64,000 bases of DNA from an uncultured Clostridia bacterium (lineage in GTDB: Bacteria; Bacillota; Clostridia; Oscillospirales; Acutalibacteraceae), in NCBI GenBank assembly GCA_945787805.1, contig CALZID010000005.1, positions 1-64,000 on the forward strand, written 5' to 3'. Below the pieces are notes generated by a model, which was not told the origin of the DNA, did no database searches, and was given only the letters and a program-made list of their open reading frames with translations. This document shows, piece after piece, positions 33,921 to 44,047 of the stretch. Each line of letters opens with the position of its first letter. Within the stretch, counting starts at the first letter, position 1. The position numbers and the translations under genes were made by a program.

Positions 33921-35582
33921 GTGATTGTTTTGGGTGAAAGATTAAAAAAAGCAATAGGGGTTGAAGGCAGCTTCAAAGATACAGTTTTGCCAATGGTTTA
34001 TTATTGCTTCACCAATATTTTCTTGGGTGGTGCGGGGTACATAATCAGTATGTATTTCAGCATATTCTTAACCCGTGTTGTAGGTCTTGATATTGAATAC
34101 GCAGGATTTATCACTATGGTTGCGGTTGTGTGGGACGGAATAAACGACCCGATTATGGGAATAATTACTGACCGCACCCGTTCAAAATACGGCAAACACC
34201 GTGCATATCTTAAATGGGGCATACCGTTCGTATTTATTTCATATATATTGCTTTGGAATTCTTTCGGTCTTGACGGTGAAAATCACCCTTATATAACGGT
34301 TGCATATTTCGTATTCAGCTATGTGCTTTATAAAACCGCATACACAATTATTGCGGTGCCGCATACCGCAATGCTTCCCGAGCTTGCGCCGGAATATTAT
34401 AAGAGAACACAATATATATCGGTGAGTTATATTTTTAACTCTTGCGGAATGGTTCCGTCATATATCATTCTTCTCATTTTGCTTGCGGTATTCGGCTTCT
34501 CGGACGGACTTACAAAAGATGCAAAATTGCCTTTCTTGGTTGCGGGTGTTGTGCTTGCATTTATGTATAGCATTTCAATTTACGGAACATTCAAGCTTGT
34601 TAAAGAGCCCGGCTCATTGAATATGAAAAATGAACCGCTTGATTTGAAAGCGGCTTTGCGGGAATACATTTTAGTTTTTAACAGTCGTTCATTCAGACAA
34701 TATTTCGGTATCAGCTTCTTTTGGGAAACAGCAAGAAGCTTCTATGCAACCACATATATTTATTATATAACATTCCTTGCAAATCAATATAGATTTTACC
34801 CGATTTTCAATGCCTTTGCCGGCATATTTGAGTCAGTCGCATTTCCGTTTAACTATACGCTTACAATGAAATACGGCAAGAAAAAGTGCGGAACAATCGT
34901 AACTCCGTTTATGATTTTAGGCCTTGCAACAGCGCTTGTGGTATCGTCAAGTCAACCGGGTACAACAAAAGCCGCATTTATGCTTGCTTTAATGATAGCG
35001 GGCAAAATTCTTTATCCGTTCGGTATGAGCGGAATAGGCTTTGTCTGTAACAATGTTTTCCCGGACCTTACTGATGTTGACGAGTTGATTACCGGCCGTC
35101 GCAGAGAGGGTGTAGTTTCAACCTGCAACACAATGATAAAACAGATTACAGGCGGTATCAACACATTTATTGTCACTCTTATTTTAGGCGGATTCGGTCT
35201 TGATACAAAAGCGGAAACAACTGAATTTACAGAGCAACCCGATTCAGCCATTTTCGGTATCCGTCTTTGCGTTGCAATAATCCCCATGATTTGCGCCCTT
35301 GTGTCATATATTCTTTTGAGAAATTTCAACATGACAAAAGAGGACCATAGAATGATTCTTGCCGCAATTGCAACAAAGCATAAATACGGCAGCGTTACTC
35401 TCACTGACGAAGAAAAAGACCGCTGCTATGTGCTCACTGGTCACAAATTAGAAGATACTTGGCTCGGCAAAAATAACAACGAGTCAGAAGGTCATACTCT
35501 TGATAAAAATGAGAATGGCGAATATATTATTCTCATAGAAAAAGAAGCAGAAAAGAAGGCTTTATTATCAAATGCAGAATAG
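33921..35582 (+). CDS. GPH-family sugar:cation symporter
   Basis: A 553-residue MFS carrier with twelve helices. VVWDGINDPIMGIITDRTRS with KYGKHRAYL is the GPH loop signature. It is about 70 residues longer than the other GPH protein here because of a hydrophilic C-terminal tail (about 500-553, charged, Lys/Glu-rich). Starts are GTG 33921 or TTG 33930; the ribosome site AAAAGAG is weak for both, so the exact start is uncertain by three residues. The next gene follows after 11 bp. Substrate is not shown; family members carry beta-glucosides, xylosides, melibiose or hexuronides. Confidence 0.87.
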   Translation: MIVLGERLKKAIGVEGSFKDTVLPMVYYCFTNIFLGGAGYIISMYFSIFLTRVVGLDIEYAGFITMVAVVWDGINDPIMGIITDRTRSKYGKHRAYLKWGIPFVFISYILLWNSFGLDGENHPYITVAYFVFSYVLYKTAYTIIAVPHTAMLPELAPEYYKRTQYISVSYIFNSCGMVPSYIILLILLAVFGFSDGLTKDAKLPFLVAGVVLAFMYSISIYGTFKLVKEPGSLNMKNEPLDLKAALREYILVFNSRSFRQYFGISFFWETARSFYATTYIYYITFLANQYRFYPIFNAFAGIFESVAFPFNYTLTMKYGKKKCGTIVTPFMILGLATALVVSSSQPGTTKAAFMLALMIAGKILYPFGMSGIGFVCNNVFPDLTDVDELITGRRREGVVSTCNTMIKQITGGINTFIVTLILGGFGLDTKAETTEFTEQPDSAIFGIRLCVAIIPMICALVSYILLRNFNMTKEDHRMILAAIATKHKYGSVTLTDEEKDRCYVLTGHKLEDTWLGKNNNESEGHTLDKNENGEYIILIEKEAEKKALLSNAE

Positions 35583-35593
35583 GGGGGACAGTA

Positions 35594-36076
35594 ATGAATA
35601 AAATCGACATAAACCAAACTGCGCCGACAGTCAAAAGAAGCAAAATCTTTGATATTTTTTTCTGTGCAGTGCAATGGACATGGGGACTTTCGGTAAACCT
35701 TGTTGGCGGAATTGCATATCTGATATGTACAAAGATTTTAGGATACGGCCACCAAAAATTCGGCTATTCACATATAGTTTATATGCCTTGGAATCAAGGC
35801 GGACTTTCAATGGGAACATTCATTTTTATCCGTGATGAAAAAGAGAAAATAGAATGGCTGTACAATTGCAGAATTCACGAATACGGACACACTTGGCAAT
35901 GCCTGCTTTTAGGACCGCTTTATTATATTGTAGTGGCAATTCCGTCGGTAATTTGGTGTAATTGCTTCGAGAATTACAGAAAAAAGAACAATGTTTCATA
36001 TTATAAGCTTTATTGCGAAGCATGGGCAAATGCCTGGGGCGAAAAGTTTTCTGAAATGAAACGCATAGAAGAATAG
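35594..36076 (+). CDS. uncharacterised membrane-associated protein with HEYGH motif
   Basis: A 160-residue protein with hydrophobic stretches at about 20-45 and 102-122. H95-E96-Y97-G98-H99 has the HExxH zinc-peptidase pattern and is followed at once by TWQCLLLGPLYYIVVAIPS, a hydrophobic helix. A conserved-looking ESWAxxxG-like segment (YCEAWANAWGEKF) near the C-terminus supplies an acidic residue that could be the third metal ligand. Short proteins with an H(E/G)xGHxxQ stretch followed by LGPLY are seen in many bacteria, without a known role. GGGGGAC lies before the ATG. It is co-transcribed with the GPH symporter. Peptidase function is an inference from the motif only. Confidence 0.75.
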   Translation: MNKIDINQTAPTVKRSKIFDIFFCAVQWTWGLSVNLVGGIAYLICTKILGYGHQKFGYSHIVYMPWNQGGLSMGTFIFIRDEKEKIEWLYNCRIHEYGHTWQCLLLGPLYYIVVAIPSVIWCNCFENYRKKNNVSYYKLYCEAWANAWGEKFSEMKRIEE

Positions 36077-36087
36077 TAACTCAAACA

Positions 36088-36126
36088 AAAAGGGTAGAGA
36101 TTAAGCTTCTCCGCCCTTAATTTTTA
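36088..36126. terminator. bidirectional terminator between converging genes
   Basis: AAGGGTAGAGA pairs with TCTCCGCCCTT (one mismatch), flanked by AAAAA and TTTTT. Confidence 0.8.
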
Positions 36127-36130
36127 GTTA

Positions 36131-36775
36131 TTATAATTTTGAATATCCGTGGCAGTTAATAAGTGCGTCAAGCTTTTTACCCTCTTTACAAAGTGGACAT
36201 TCGTGAGAATGAACGCTGAAATAATCAGGTAAGTCCTTGGGGTTAAATACGGAATTTACATCATATCCGGCACAATTTGTTGATGTTGCGAAGATTGAAG
36301 CAACGCCAACCACAGTACCGCCATAATATTTAATTGCTTCGATAGCAGATTTTGCGGTGTTGCCCGATGCTACGGAAACAGCGGTAATGAGCACATGCTT
36401 ATCTTTAATCATGGGCACAATATTATCCCTGAAAATAATCTGTGAACCGTTGATGACTTCAGGTGTGACAATATAGATTGTCTGGTGTGCGTTAATGTTT
36501 ACAAAATCACTCTGCGTAAGCTCTTCCGCAATACATGTGGCAATAACTTCGGTTCCGTCAAGACAAAGAATAGTGTCAATAATCTGATTGCTGTATCTGT
36601 GATTTTTGCAAAGCGCATGAGCTACTGCCTGTGCTTCTGAAAGACGGGATTTTTGCGCCGCAACATCAATGTAATAGTTACTGTGCGCACTGCTTGTTGC
36701 AAAATGTCCCTTTGCAACGCGAAGATATAAGTTCTTTTGGTGAGTTTTGATTTTTGAAATGCTTGTTGTCGGCAT
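36131..36775 (-). CDS. PyrE-like phosphoribosyltransferase-fold protein
   Basis: A 214-residue protein. The last 30 residues, FSVHSHECPLCKEGKKLDALINCHGYSKL-type, and the N-terminal region match proteins annotated as orotate phosphoribosyltransferase in clostridia; the ending has the CPLC pair. The PRPP loop position reads VLITAVSVASGNTAKSAIEAI, which keeps the turn (SGNT) but has no Asp pair where typical type I enzymes have DD. AAGGAGG is a perfect ribosome site for ATG 36775. No other pyrimidine genes are near. It may be a regulator or an enzyme with a different substrate; orotate use is uncertain. Confidence 0.75.
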   Translation of the reverse strand: MPTTSISKIKTHQKNLYLRVAKGHFATSSAHSNYYIDVAAQKSRLSEAQAVAHALCKNHRYSNQIIDTILCLDGTEVIATCIAEELTQSDFVNINAHQTIYIVTPEVINGSQIIFRDNIVPMIKDKHVLITAVSVASGNTAKSAIEAIKYYGGTVVGVASIFATSTNCAGYDVNSVFNPKDLPDYFSVHSHECPLCKEGKKLDALINCHGYSKL

Positions 36776-36873
36776 AAAATACCTCCTTAATATACTATAT
36801 GAATATTGTACAACAAACATCTGTCGAATACAAGAAAAAATAGTAAATTTGTTTAAAAAATTGCTTTTTGCAA

Positions 36874-37632
36874 TCAATTATTTTTATGTTGTCTTCCCGT
36901 GTGGTCGAGAAAATAATCTTCTTTATATATCAAATCGTTCACAGATACGAAGGAATACCCCTGTTTTTCTAAATCTGTGAGAATAATATCAAGTGCCGGG
37001 GCGGTGTTTTCCACTCCGTTGTGAAAAAGCACAACAGAGCCGTTTTGTACCCTTGAAACAACTCTGTTTACAATCTTCTCCACTGAAATTTCGGTGTAAT
37101 CAAGAGAGTCAACATCCCATTGGATTGTGTACATTTCCAAGGCTTTGGCAACATCAAGACTTTGGTTTGTGTAGTCTCCGGAGGGTGCTCGCAATAATGT
37201 GACTTTTTCACCGATGATACCCTCAAGCTTTTCATTGCAATTCAGAATTTCTTCTTTTATTTCTTGTTTTGAACATTTTGAAAAAGCCTTGTGCGTATCA
37301 GAATGATTGGCTACGGTGTGCCCTGCGTCATAAAAGGCTTTCACACTTTCGGGAAAATTCTTTGCCCAGTCCCCGACAATAAAAAATGTGGCTTTTGCAT
37401 TGTGTTTATCAAGTATTCTAATCAATTCATCGGTGTCTTGATTAGTCCAAGCCGCATCAAAGGTGATTGCAATTTTCTTTTCGTCGGTTGCAACCGCATA
37501 AATGGGTAATTGCCTTGTGGGCGATGATGCCGAAACAATTTCGGTTGTGAGTAAAATCGCTCCGCCAACTAAAACTATTATAGCAAAAAGAATAAGTAAA
37601 AGTATTCGGCGTTTAAAAACAAAAATCTTCAT
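36874..37632 (-). CDS. polysaccharide deacetylase family protein (PdaB-like)
   Basis: A 252-residue protein with an N-terminal membrane helix or uncleaved signal (about 9-35), so it acts outside the membrane. The NodB domain starts at KIAITFDAAWTNQDT, where the usual DD of TFDDG is DA as in PdaB relatives; the zinc ligands come from ANHSDTH and the arginine motif is RAPSGDY. FHNG near the end holds the last catalytic His. Family members deacetylate peptidoglycan sugars; PdaB of Bacillus works in spore cortex. ATG 37632 lies after GAAAGGGG, which is also the 3' arm of the terminator hairpin from the upstream gene. Confidence 0.9.
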   Translation of the reverse strand: MKIFVFKRRILLLILFAIIVLVGGAILLTTEIVSASSPTRQLPIYAVATDEKKIAITFDAAWTNQDTDELIRILDKHNAKATFFIVGDWAKNFPESVKAFYDAGHTVANHSDTHKAFSKCSKQEIKEEILNCNEKLEGIIGEKVTLLRAPSGDYTNQSLDVAKALEMYTIQWDVDSLDYTEISVEKIVNRVVSRVQNGSVVLFHNGVENTAPALDIILTDLEKQGYSFVSVNDLIYKEDYFLDHTGRQHKNN

Positions 37633-37664
37633 AAAAAATACCCCTTTCAATTATATGAAAGGGG
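37633..37664 (-). terminator. terminator whose 3' arm carries the pdaB-like ribosome site
   Basis: Read on the minus strand, CCCCTTTCA pairs with TGAAAGGGG around a 6-nt loop, then TATTTTTT and the ATG. The arm GAAAGGGG is the only ribosome site for the downstream gene, so the fold that stops upstream transcripts would also mask translation. Confidence 0.7.
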
Positions 37665-37687
37665 TTCGGGTTTATATGTAAGTGATT

Positions 37688-38467
37688 TTATTTTGCTTTT
37701 GGTGCACGAAGCTCTGCAATCTCGTTTTCAATAAACTCTTCTAACGAGGGTTGCTCTTTCATTTGCTTTTTAAGACTCTTGCCGACGATTACATTAAGTG
37801 CAATATTGACGGCAAAAAGCACGCAGCCGATAATGAAGCCTATTCCGAGACTGCATTCTGTGATAATTCCGCCGCCGAGTGAAGTGCAAGCCGATGTAAA
37901 CTGTGTAAAGAAAACGGCAGCCACACCCCAGCAAATTGTACTCAATACATTGAGAATAATATTGAACATATATTTGAGCTTGATACCCGCAATAAGCAAA
38001 ACGAAGAAGTTGAGAACTCCGCAAACTACTGCAAAGAGAAGAAGCGCACAAGCTATAACTACCATAAGTGCCGCATTGCCTAAAACATCACCGCCTACAA
38101 GCTTTAAAACACTGCCGATATCCGTTTTAAGAAGATAATCAAGAACGAATGTCAAGAAAGAAACAGTTTTTGTATCTGTGTAAAACGGCATTGTAATTGT
38201 AAATTTATAAAGGGGAAGAACCAGGGCGATAAGCGGTGCAAATGTCATTATAAGACGGACAATGCGAAGCTTTGAACCTGCAACAGCGCTCTTGAAATTT
38301 GCCAATTTATAATGGAATTGAGCAAATGTGCGTTCAGCCGTGTCAGAATCCTGTTCAAGTCTTTTCTCCCATTGATAGTTAGGAATATTTGTGCCGCATT
38401 TCGGACATTCCGCTTTGACATTCCAAAACTTTAAGTTGTGTCCGCAATTAGGACAGTTTGTTGCCAT
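37688..38467 (-). CDS. zinc-ribbon membrane protein of unknown function
   Basis: A 259-residue protein. Residues 5-27 hold two CxxC pairs (CPNCGHN and CPKCGTN), a zinc ribbon. Four hydrophobic helices follow at about 73-92, 134-165, 165-190 and 200-235, with acidic and basic loops between, and the C-terminus is charged. Such ribbon-plus-helices proteins are common in clostridia and uncharacterised. It precedes the pdaB-like gene with a terminator between. Its own upstream gap to abfA is 51 bp and AT-rich. No function is proposed. Confidence 0.8.
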   Translation of the reverse strand: MATNCPNCGHNLKFWNVKAECPKCGTNIPNYQWEKRLEQDSDTAERTFAQFHYKLANFKSAVAGSKLRIVRLIMTFAPLIALVLPLYKFTITMPFYTDTKTVSFLTFVLDYLLKTDIGSVLKLVGGDVLGNAALMVVIACALLLFAVVCGVLNFFVLLIAGIKLKYMFNIILNVLSTICWGVAAVFFTQFTSACTSLGGGIITECSLGIGFIIGCVLFAVNIALNVIVGKSLKKQMKEQPSLEEFIENEIAELRAPKAK

Positions 38468-38518
38468 AAAATCACTCTTTTCATAAGGTAAAAATACTAC
38501 CGTATTATTTTACAACAT

Positions 38519-40024
<1,506 letters not shown>

Positions 40025-40040
40025 TTACCCCCAACAGCAC

Positions 40041-41300
40041 TCATTGTTTTTCGTCTGCGGTTTCAATATTTTCAACCTGCTTTTCAGCAAGGAAAGAATG
40101 TAAAATCTTAACATTGTCTTCAAAATCCATTACAAGACAAGAACCGACTCCTGAAATACTTTTGCTTGACCAGGTTTCATCGGCAGGAATTTGTTGCTGA
40201 ACAATAGGATACGAATATGCCTTTTTTAAAAGTGATTTTAAACCGATGTTCATCATTTGGTTTGCGTCGAGATTTGTTTTAACCATTGGAATTACGGCTT
40301 CGGCTAATCCAATGATTGTGGGAATATCTTGCTTTGAAGCTTTTTCGATAATAGCAGATATTACTTTTCTCTGCCGTTGTGTGCGCATAAAGTCCGAATC
40401 CAAATATCTCATTCGGCTGTACCACAAAGCCTGCTCGCCGTTAAGAAGAATATCTTCTCCCGCTTCAATGGCAATGATTTTTCCCATGGTTTCAGTGCGC
40501 TTGGAATATTTGCTTTCTTTTTCTGTAACATCTACACTGACACCGCCGAGCTCGTCAACGATTTTTGTAAATATTTCAAAGTCCACGATAGCATAATAGG
40601 GAATATTTACTTTAAAATTCAATTCAAGTGTGTCAACCAAAGTTTGAATTCCGCCGCGGAAATATGCTGCGTTGAGTTTTTCTTTCTTTTTTCTGCCTGC
40701 AATCTCAACATAAGAGTCACGCAAAAAAGAAGTAAGCTTTATTTCACCGTTTTTGTTATCAATAGTGACAAGCATCATAGTATCGGAGCGAGAATCCACA
40801 TCGTTTTCTCTGGCATCAACACCAACAAAAAGGATATTTATCTGTTCGCTGTCACTATAAAGCATATTTTCTGAAATGAATTCATTGTCAACCAACGGTT
40901 CTTCTGTATTAAAAGAAGAGAGAAGTTTATTGACGGTGCTGTAAGTGTAAAAACCCACACAAGAACCGAGAATAATTACAACGCACAAGAGAACAATAAA
41001 AGTATTTCTCACAGGGTGCCTTTTTTTGCCGGCTTTTTTTTGTTCTCGGCGTGATTCAGGTGCCATTCCGCTGAAAACGGCGCCGATGTCATCATATTCA
41101 ATTTCTTGACGGCGACGATTTCTTATTGCAGTGTTGTATTTAACGGAAAAATCATCACTGACATAGTCTTCTTCGTAGGAATTAGAAGAGATATCTTCCG
41201 ATTCATCGGAACGGCTATAAATATCTTCATATTCGTCAGAATTACCGGAGTTACTGAAAATATCTTCAAACTCATCATTTTTAAAACGATTATCAGCCAA
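40041..41300 (-). CDS. LytR-CpsA-Psr (LCP) family protein
   Basis: About 419 residues. An acidic, Ser/Asp/Glu-rich cytoplasmic tail (about 1-100) with repeats such as DEYEDIYSRSDESEDI leads to one membrane helix (about 108-130) and an extracellular LCP domain: LFVGVDARENDVDSRSDTM, LTSFLRDSYVEI, NAAYFRGG and WYSRMRYLDSDFMRTQRQR hold the conserved Arg and Asp that bind the polyprenyl pyrophosphate. LCP enzymes attach wall polymers to peptidoglycan. The TTG at 41300 is preferred since AGGGAAGTG precedes it; ATG 41333 has no ribosome site. The long acidic tail is unusual and may be phosphorylated or bind partners. Confidence 0.88.
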   Translation of the reverse strand: MADNRFKNDEFEDIFSNSGNSDEYEDIYSRSDESEDISSNSYEEDYVSDDFSVKYNTAIRNRRRQEIEYDDIGAVFSGMAPESRREQKKAGKKRHPVRNTFIVLLCVVIILGSCVGFYTYSTVNKLLSSFNTEEPLVDNEFISENMLYSDSEQINILFVGVDARENDVDSRSDTMMLVTIDNKNGEIKLTSFLRDSYVEIAGRKKKEKLNAAYFRGGIQTLVDTLELNFKVNIPYYAIVDFEIFTKIVDELGGVSVDVTEKESKYSKRTETMGKIIAIEAGEDILLNGEQALWYSRMRYLDSDFMRTQRQRKVISAIIEKASKQDIPTIIGLAEAVIPMVKTNLDANQMMNIGLKSLLKKAYSYPIVQQQIPADETWSSKSISGVGSCLVMDFEDNVKILHSFLAEKQVENIETADEKQ

Positions 41301-41416
41301 AATTTGCACTTCCCTAAGTTTTATCTTTTTCATTTTACAACAATCAAGAAAAAATCACAATATGTTTTATGAAAATAATAGCTTATAAAAACAAAAAATA
41401 TTTTTTTACTTATGAC

Positions 41417-41445
41417 TTGAAACCAATACACAAATTATGTATAAT
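41417..41445 (+). promoter_or_regulatory. promoter of the Nudix-fusion gene
   Basis: TTGAAA (41417-41422), 17 bp, TATAAT (41440-41445). A short direct repeat GTCGGCAT occurs twice just downstream in the leader. Confidence 0.8.
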
Positions 41446-41506
41446 TGTAACCAGTTACAGTCGGTCGGCATTAGTTTGTGTCGGCATATATCGGGAGTAG
41501 ATACAT

Positions 41507-42241
41507 ATGTTAGGTAAATATGTAAGGGTGAGAGTGACTCATCCGATGAACTCCTTTGACAGCGAAACGAATATAATGTACAAATTGAATTACGGTACTG
41601 TAGAAAGTGGGCTTGAACCACGAACTCCTGTCAAGGGTGCGTTTGTTATGGGTGTTAATCACAGGGTTCGAATTTTCGAAGGAAGAGTGATTGCCACCGT
41701 TAAAACTGAAGATGGAATTGTATTGATTGTTGCGCCGAAAAGCAAAAGATATATCGTTCACCAGATTGAAGACGCAATTGAGTTTGCTTATGAAAACAAA
41801 AGCTTTGAGCTTTCTTGTCTGTATGAAAGCTCTTGCGGTGCAATTGTTTACAGAATAATAAATGGGCAGATTCGCTTTTTGCTTATAAAAAACAAGCGAA
41901 GCGCTAATTGGGGCTTTCCGAAAGGTCACATGGAACGGGGCGAAAATGAACACGAAACAGCCTTCCGTGAAGTTCTTGAAGAAACGGGAATACATGCTCG
42001 ATTTTTGCCTGATTTCAGATATAAATCCGAATATTCAATAGGGAACAGAGTTGAGAAGAAGGTCATAATTTTCTTGGCGACAACCGACGATACAAATACA
42101 ATTATTCAAAGAGAAGAAATTGAAGAGTATTTGTGGCTGGGCTTTGAAAAGGCTATGAATTCACTTAAATTTCCAAATGATAAATTCCTTTTGAGAAAAG
42201 CACACGAATATCTTGAAAAAGCGGGGGTAACGAATGGTTGA
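41507..42241 (+). CDS. Nudix hydrolase with N-terminal inorganic-pyrophosphatase-like domain
   Basis: A 244-residue protein. Residues 1-95 (GKYVRVRVTHPMNSF..., YKLNYGTVESG, VMGVNHRVRIFEGRVIATV) match the small clostridial proteins annotated as inorganic pyrophosphatase, with the same barrel-like strand order but without a clear set of metal Asp residues. Residues 100-240 are a Nudix domain with a full box: G140-x5-E146-x7-REVLEETGI. It resembles diadenosine tetraphosphate hydrolases (WGFPKGHMERGE). A likely house-cleaning nucleotide hydrolase; the first domain could bind the PPi or nucleotide product. GGGAG precedes the ATG and the end overlaps the next gene by eight bases. Confidence 0.85.
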   Translation: MLGKYVRVRVTHPMNSFDSETNIMYKLNYGTVESGLEPRTPVKGAFVMGVNHRVRIFEGRVIATVKTEDGIVLIVAPKSKRYIVHQIEDAIEFAYENKSFELSCLYESSCGAIVYRIINGQIRFLLIKNKRSANWGFPKGHMERGENEHETAFREVLEETGIHARFLPDFRYKSEYSIGNRVEKKVIIFLATTDDTNTIIQREEIEEYLWLGFEKAMNSLKFPNDKFLLRKAHEYLEKAGVTNG

Positions 42242-42728
42242 GCAAATAGTTGATACAATTATGGCCTTTTTGCAGGATAAAGTTCCCGAAGAATTAGTTG
42301 CCTTTTTGATTTCTTTTTGCCCCGTGCTTGAATGCCGTGGCGGTATGATAGCGTCACGACTTATGGAAATACCCTTTGTAAAAGCGTTTTTGATTTGTTA
42401 TATTGGCAATATGCTTCCCATTCCGTTCATCATTCTTTTTATCAGAAAGATTTTTGAGTTTTTGAGAAAATTCAAATTCTTTGAAAAAATTGTTACAAAG
42501 CTGGAAGCAAAAACAGAAAAGAACAAAGAAAAAGTAATGCGATATGAAGCCTGGGGATTGCTTTTATTCGTTGCAATTCCTTTGCCCGGTACGGGCGGCT
42601 GGACGGGCGCATTGATGGCGGCGCTTCTTGACATTCGTTTTAAAAGAGCGCTTCCCATAATTGCAATCGGTGTTTTGATTGCGGGCTTTATTATGTCGGC
42701 GCTGACCTATGGAATTTTCCAGATGTAA
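42234..42728 (+). CDS. small membrane protein of COG2426 (putative small multidrug export family)
   Basis: A 164-residue protein with four hydrophobic segments. CPVLECRGGMIAS, the hydrophobic FLICYIGNMLPIPFI, and IPLPGTGGWTGALMAALL are the family signature; the pair of PxP/GG re-entrant loops resembles the DedA/SNARE-associated fold, whose members carry undecaprenyl phosphate or phospholipid. The transport role given in databases is not established. GGGGG lies before the ATG and its start overlaps the Nudix gene by eight bases, so both are one transcript ending at the next terminator. Confidence 0.88.
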   Translation: MVEQIVDTIMAFLQDKVPEELVAFLISFCPVLECRGGMIASRLMEIPFVKAFLICYIGNMLPIPFIILFIRKIFEFLRKFKFFEKIVTKLEAKTEKNKEKVMRYEAWGLLLFVAIPLPGTGGWTGALMAALLDIRFKRALPIIAIGVLIAGFIMSALTYGIFQM

Positions 42729-42732
42729 AAAG

Positions 42733-42765
42733 CGGGCTGTAAAAATTCTACAGCCCACTATATAT
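42733..42765. terminator. terminator between COG2426 gene and alr
   Basis: GGGCTGTA pairs with TACAGCCC around AAAATTC. The T tract on the plus strand is broken (TATATATTTTA), so strength is moderate. Confidence 0.7.
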
Positions 42766-42769
42766 TTTA

Positions 42770-43903
42770 TTAAATCAGTTCTCCGTTTTTCAAATAAATA
42801 CGGGGGACTCTTTTATTTATCAAACAACAGAATTCATAGTTAAAGCGATATTCAATATCCGATAAATCTTCAACGGTGATTGTTTCGTTGCCGTCAACAC
42901 CTATAAGGGTTACTTCATCGCCGACTTTAATATTCGGCACATCAGAAGCGTCAATCATAAACTGGTCCATACAGATTTTGCCCACAATTCTGCAACGGAC
43001 GCCGTTTACAATAACTTCGCCTTTATTTGAAAGATAACGGGGATATCCGTCAGCATATCCCACGGGAACGGTTGCAACCGTCATATCACGGTCTGCGGTA
43101 AATGTTGAGCCGTAACTGACGGTAAAGCCCGCCTTAACATTCTTTACAAATGAAATACTGCTCTTTAATTCCATAGCGGGGTACAGCACGAAATCTCGGC
43201 TCATTTCGTCCGACGGATAAAGCCCGTACATCATAATTCCGCATCTGACACTGTCTCCCATATATCCGTCCATTTCCATAATGGCGGCGCTGTTATACAT
43301 ATGGCGTTTGAATTTGTAGCCATCAGCCAGAAGACTGTCGGTGAATTCAAGAAATTTTGCTTTTTGATTTTCTGCAGAAGTTTTATCGGCAATATCCGCA
43401 CAAGCAAAATGAGTAAAAATACCGTCAACCGTAAGTGAGTCGAGAGCAAAAATCTTTTTAATATCTTCCAGGCTTTTGCCGGTGGGCTGAAAACCGATTC
43501 TTCCCATACCGGTGTCAATCTTTATGTGTACCGTTACGGTTTTGCCCATTTCTTTTGCCTTTTCGGCAAAATATTTTGCGGTATCATAGTCGGAAACAGT
43601 GCAACAAATATTATTCTCCACAGCAAAGGGAAAATCCTCTCTGAATGTTTCACCGAGAATAAGAATCGGTGCGGTAATTCCGTCGTTTCTAAGGTCTAAT
43701 GCCTCTTGCATTGTGGCAACTCCAAAGCGGTTGACGCCCAATTCACAGAGAAATTCGGCGATTTTCGCAGCTCCGTGACCGTAAGCGTCTGCTTTGACAA
43801 TACCGGTAATATCGGTACCTTTCGGCAAGCGGCTTTTAATAGCGTCAATATTTTTTTCTATGTTGTCGAGATTTACTTTGGCATAAACCCTTTTAAGCAG
43901 CAT
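42770..43903 (-). CDS. alr: alanine racemase
   Basis: A 377-residue PLP enzyme that makes D-alanine for peptidoglycan. The PLP lysine is K37 in IVKADAYGHG. The second catalytic residue is the Tyr in FTVSYGSTF, and MGRIGFQPTG, FTHFACAD, RCGIMMYGLYP and MDQFMIDASD are conserved Alr blocks. Length is typical. The upstream gap to ktrB (43904-44047) holds the divergent ktrB promoter. The gene is alone on its strand here; the ribosome site GAGGTCAG is upstream of the ATG. Confidence 0.97.
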   Translation of the reverse strand: MLLKRVYAKVNLDNIEKNIDAIKSRLPKGTDITGIVKADAYGHGAAKIAEFLCELGVNRFGVATMQEALDLRNDGITAPILILGETFREDFPFAVENNICCTVSDYDTAKYFAEKAKEMGKTVTVHIKIDTGMGRIGFQPTGKSLEDIKKIFALDSLTVDGIFTHFACADIADKTSAENQKAKFLEFTDSLLADGYKFKRHMYNSAAIMEMDGYMGDSVRCGIMMYGLYPSDEMSRDFVLYPAMELKSSISFVKNVKAGFTVSYGSTFTADRDMTVATVPVGYADGYPRYLSNKGEVIVNGVRCRIVGKICMDQFMIDASDVPNIKVGDEVTLIGVDGNETITVEDLSDIEYRFNYEFCCLINKRVPRIYLKNGELI

Positions 43904-43946
43904 TTTTCTGACCTCTTATCTGTATGCAAATAATTTGTATATTTTA

Positions 43947-43975
43947 TTGATATAATTATGAAGTTATGATATAAT
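43947..43975 (+). promoter_or_regulatory. promoter of ktrBA
   Basis: TTGATA (43947-43952), 17 bp, TATAAT (43970-43975) with TGA before the -10. The leader is about 65 nt. Confidence 0.75.
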
Positions 43976-44047
43976 CTTAATCTATTATAATAGATTTCAA
44001 AGATAAAAACAAGGCTAATATCTTTTTTTAGCAAAGGAAATATATTT

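Noticed and set aside
43904..44047. ydaO (c-di-AMP) riboswitch before ktrB
   Set aside because: The transcribed leader is only about 65 nt, too short for this riboswitch.
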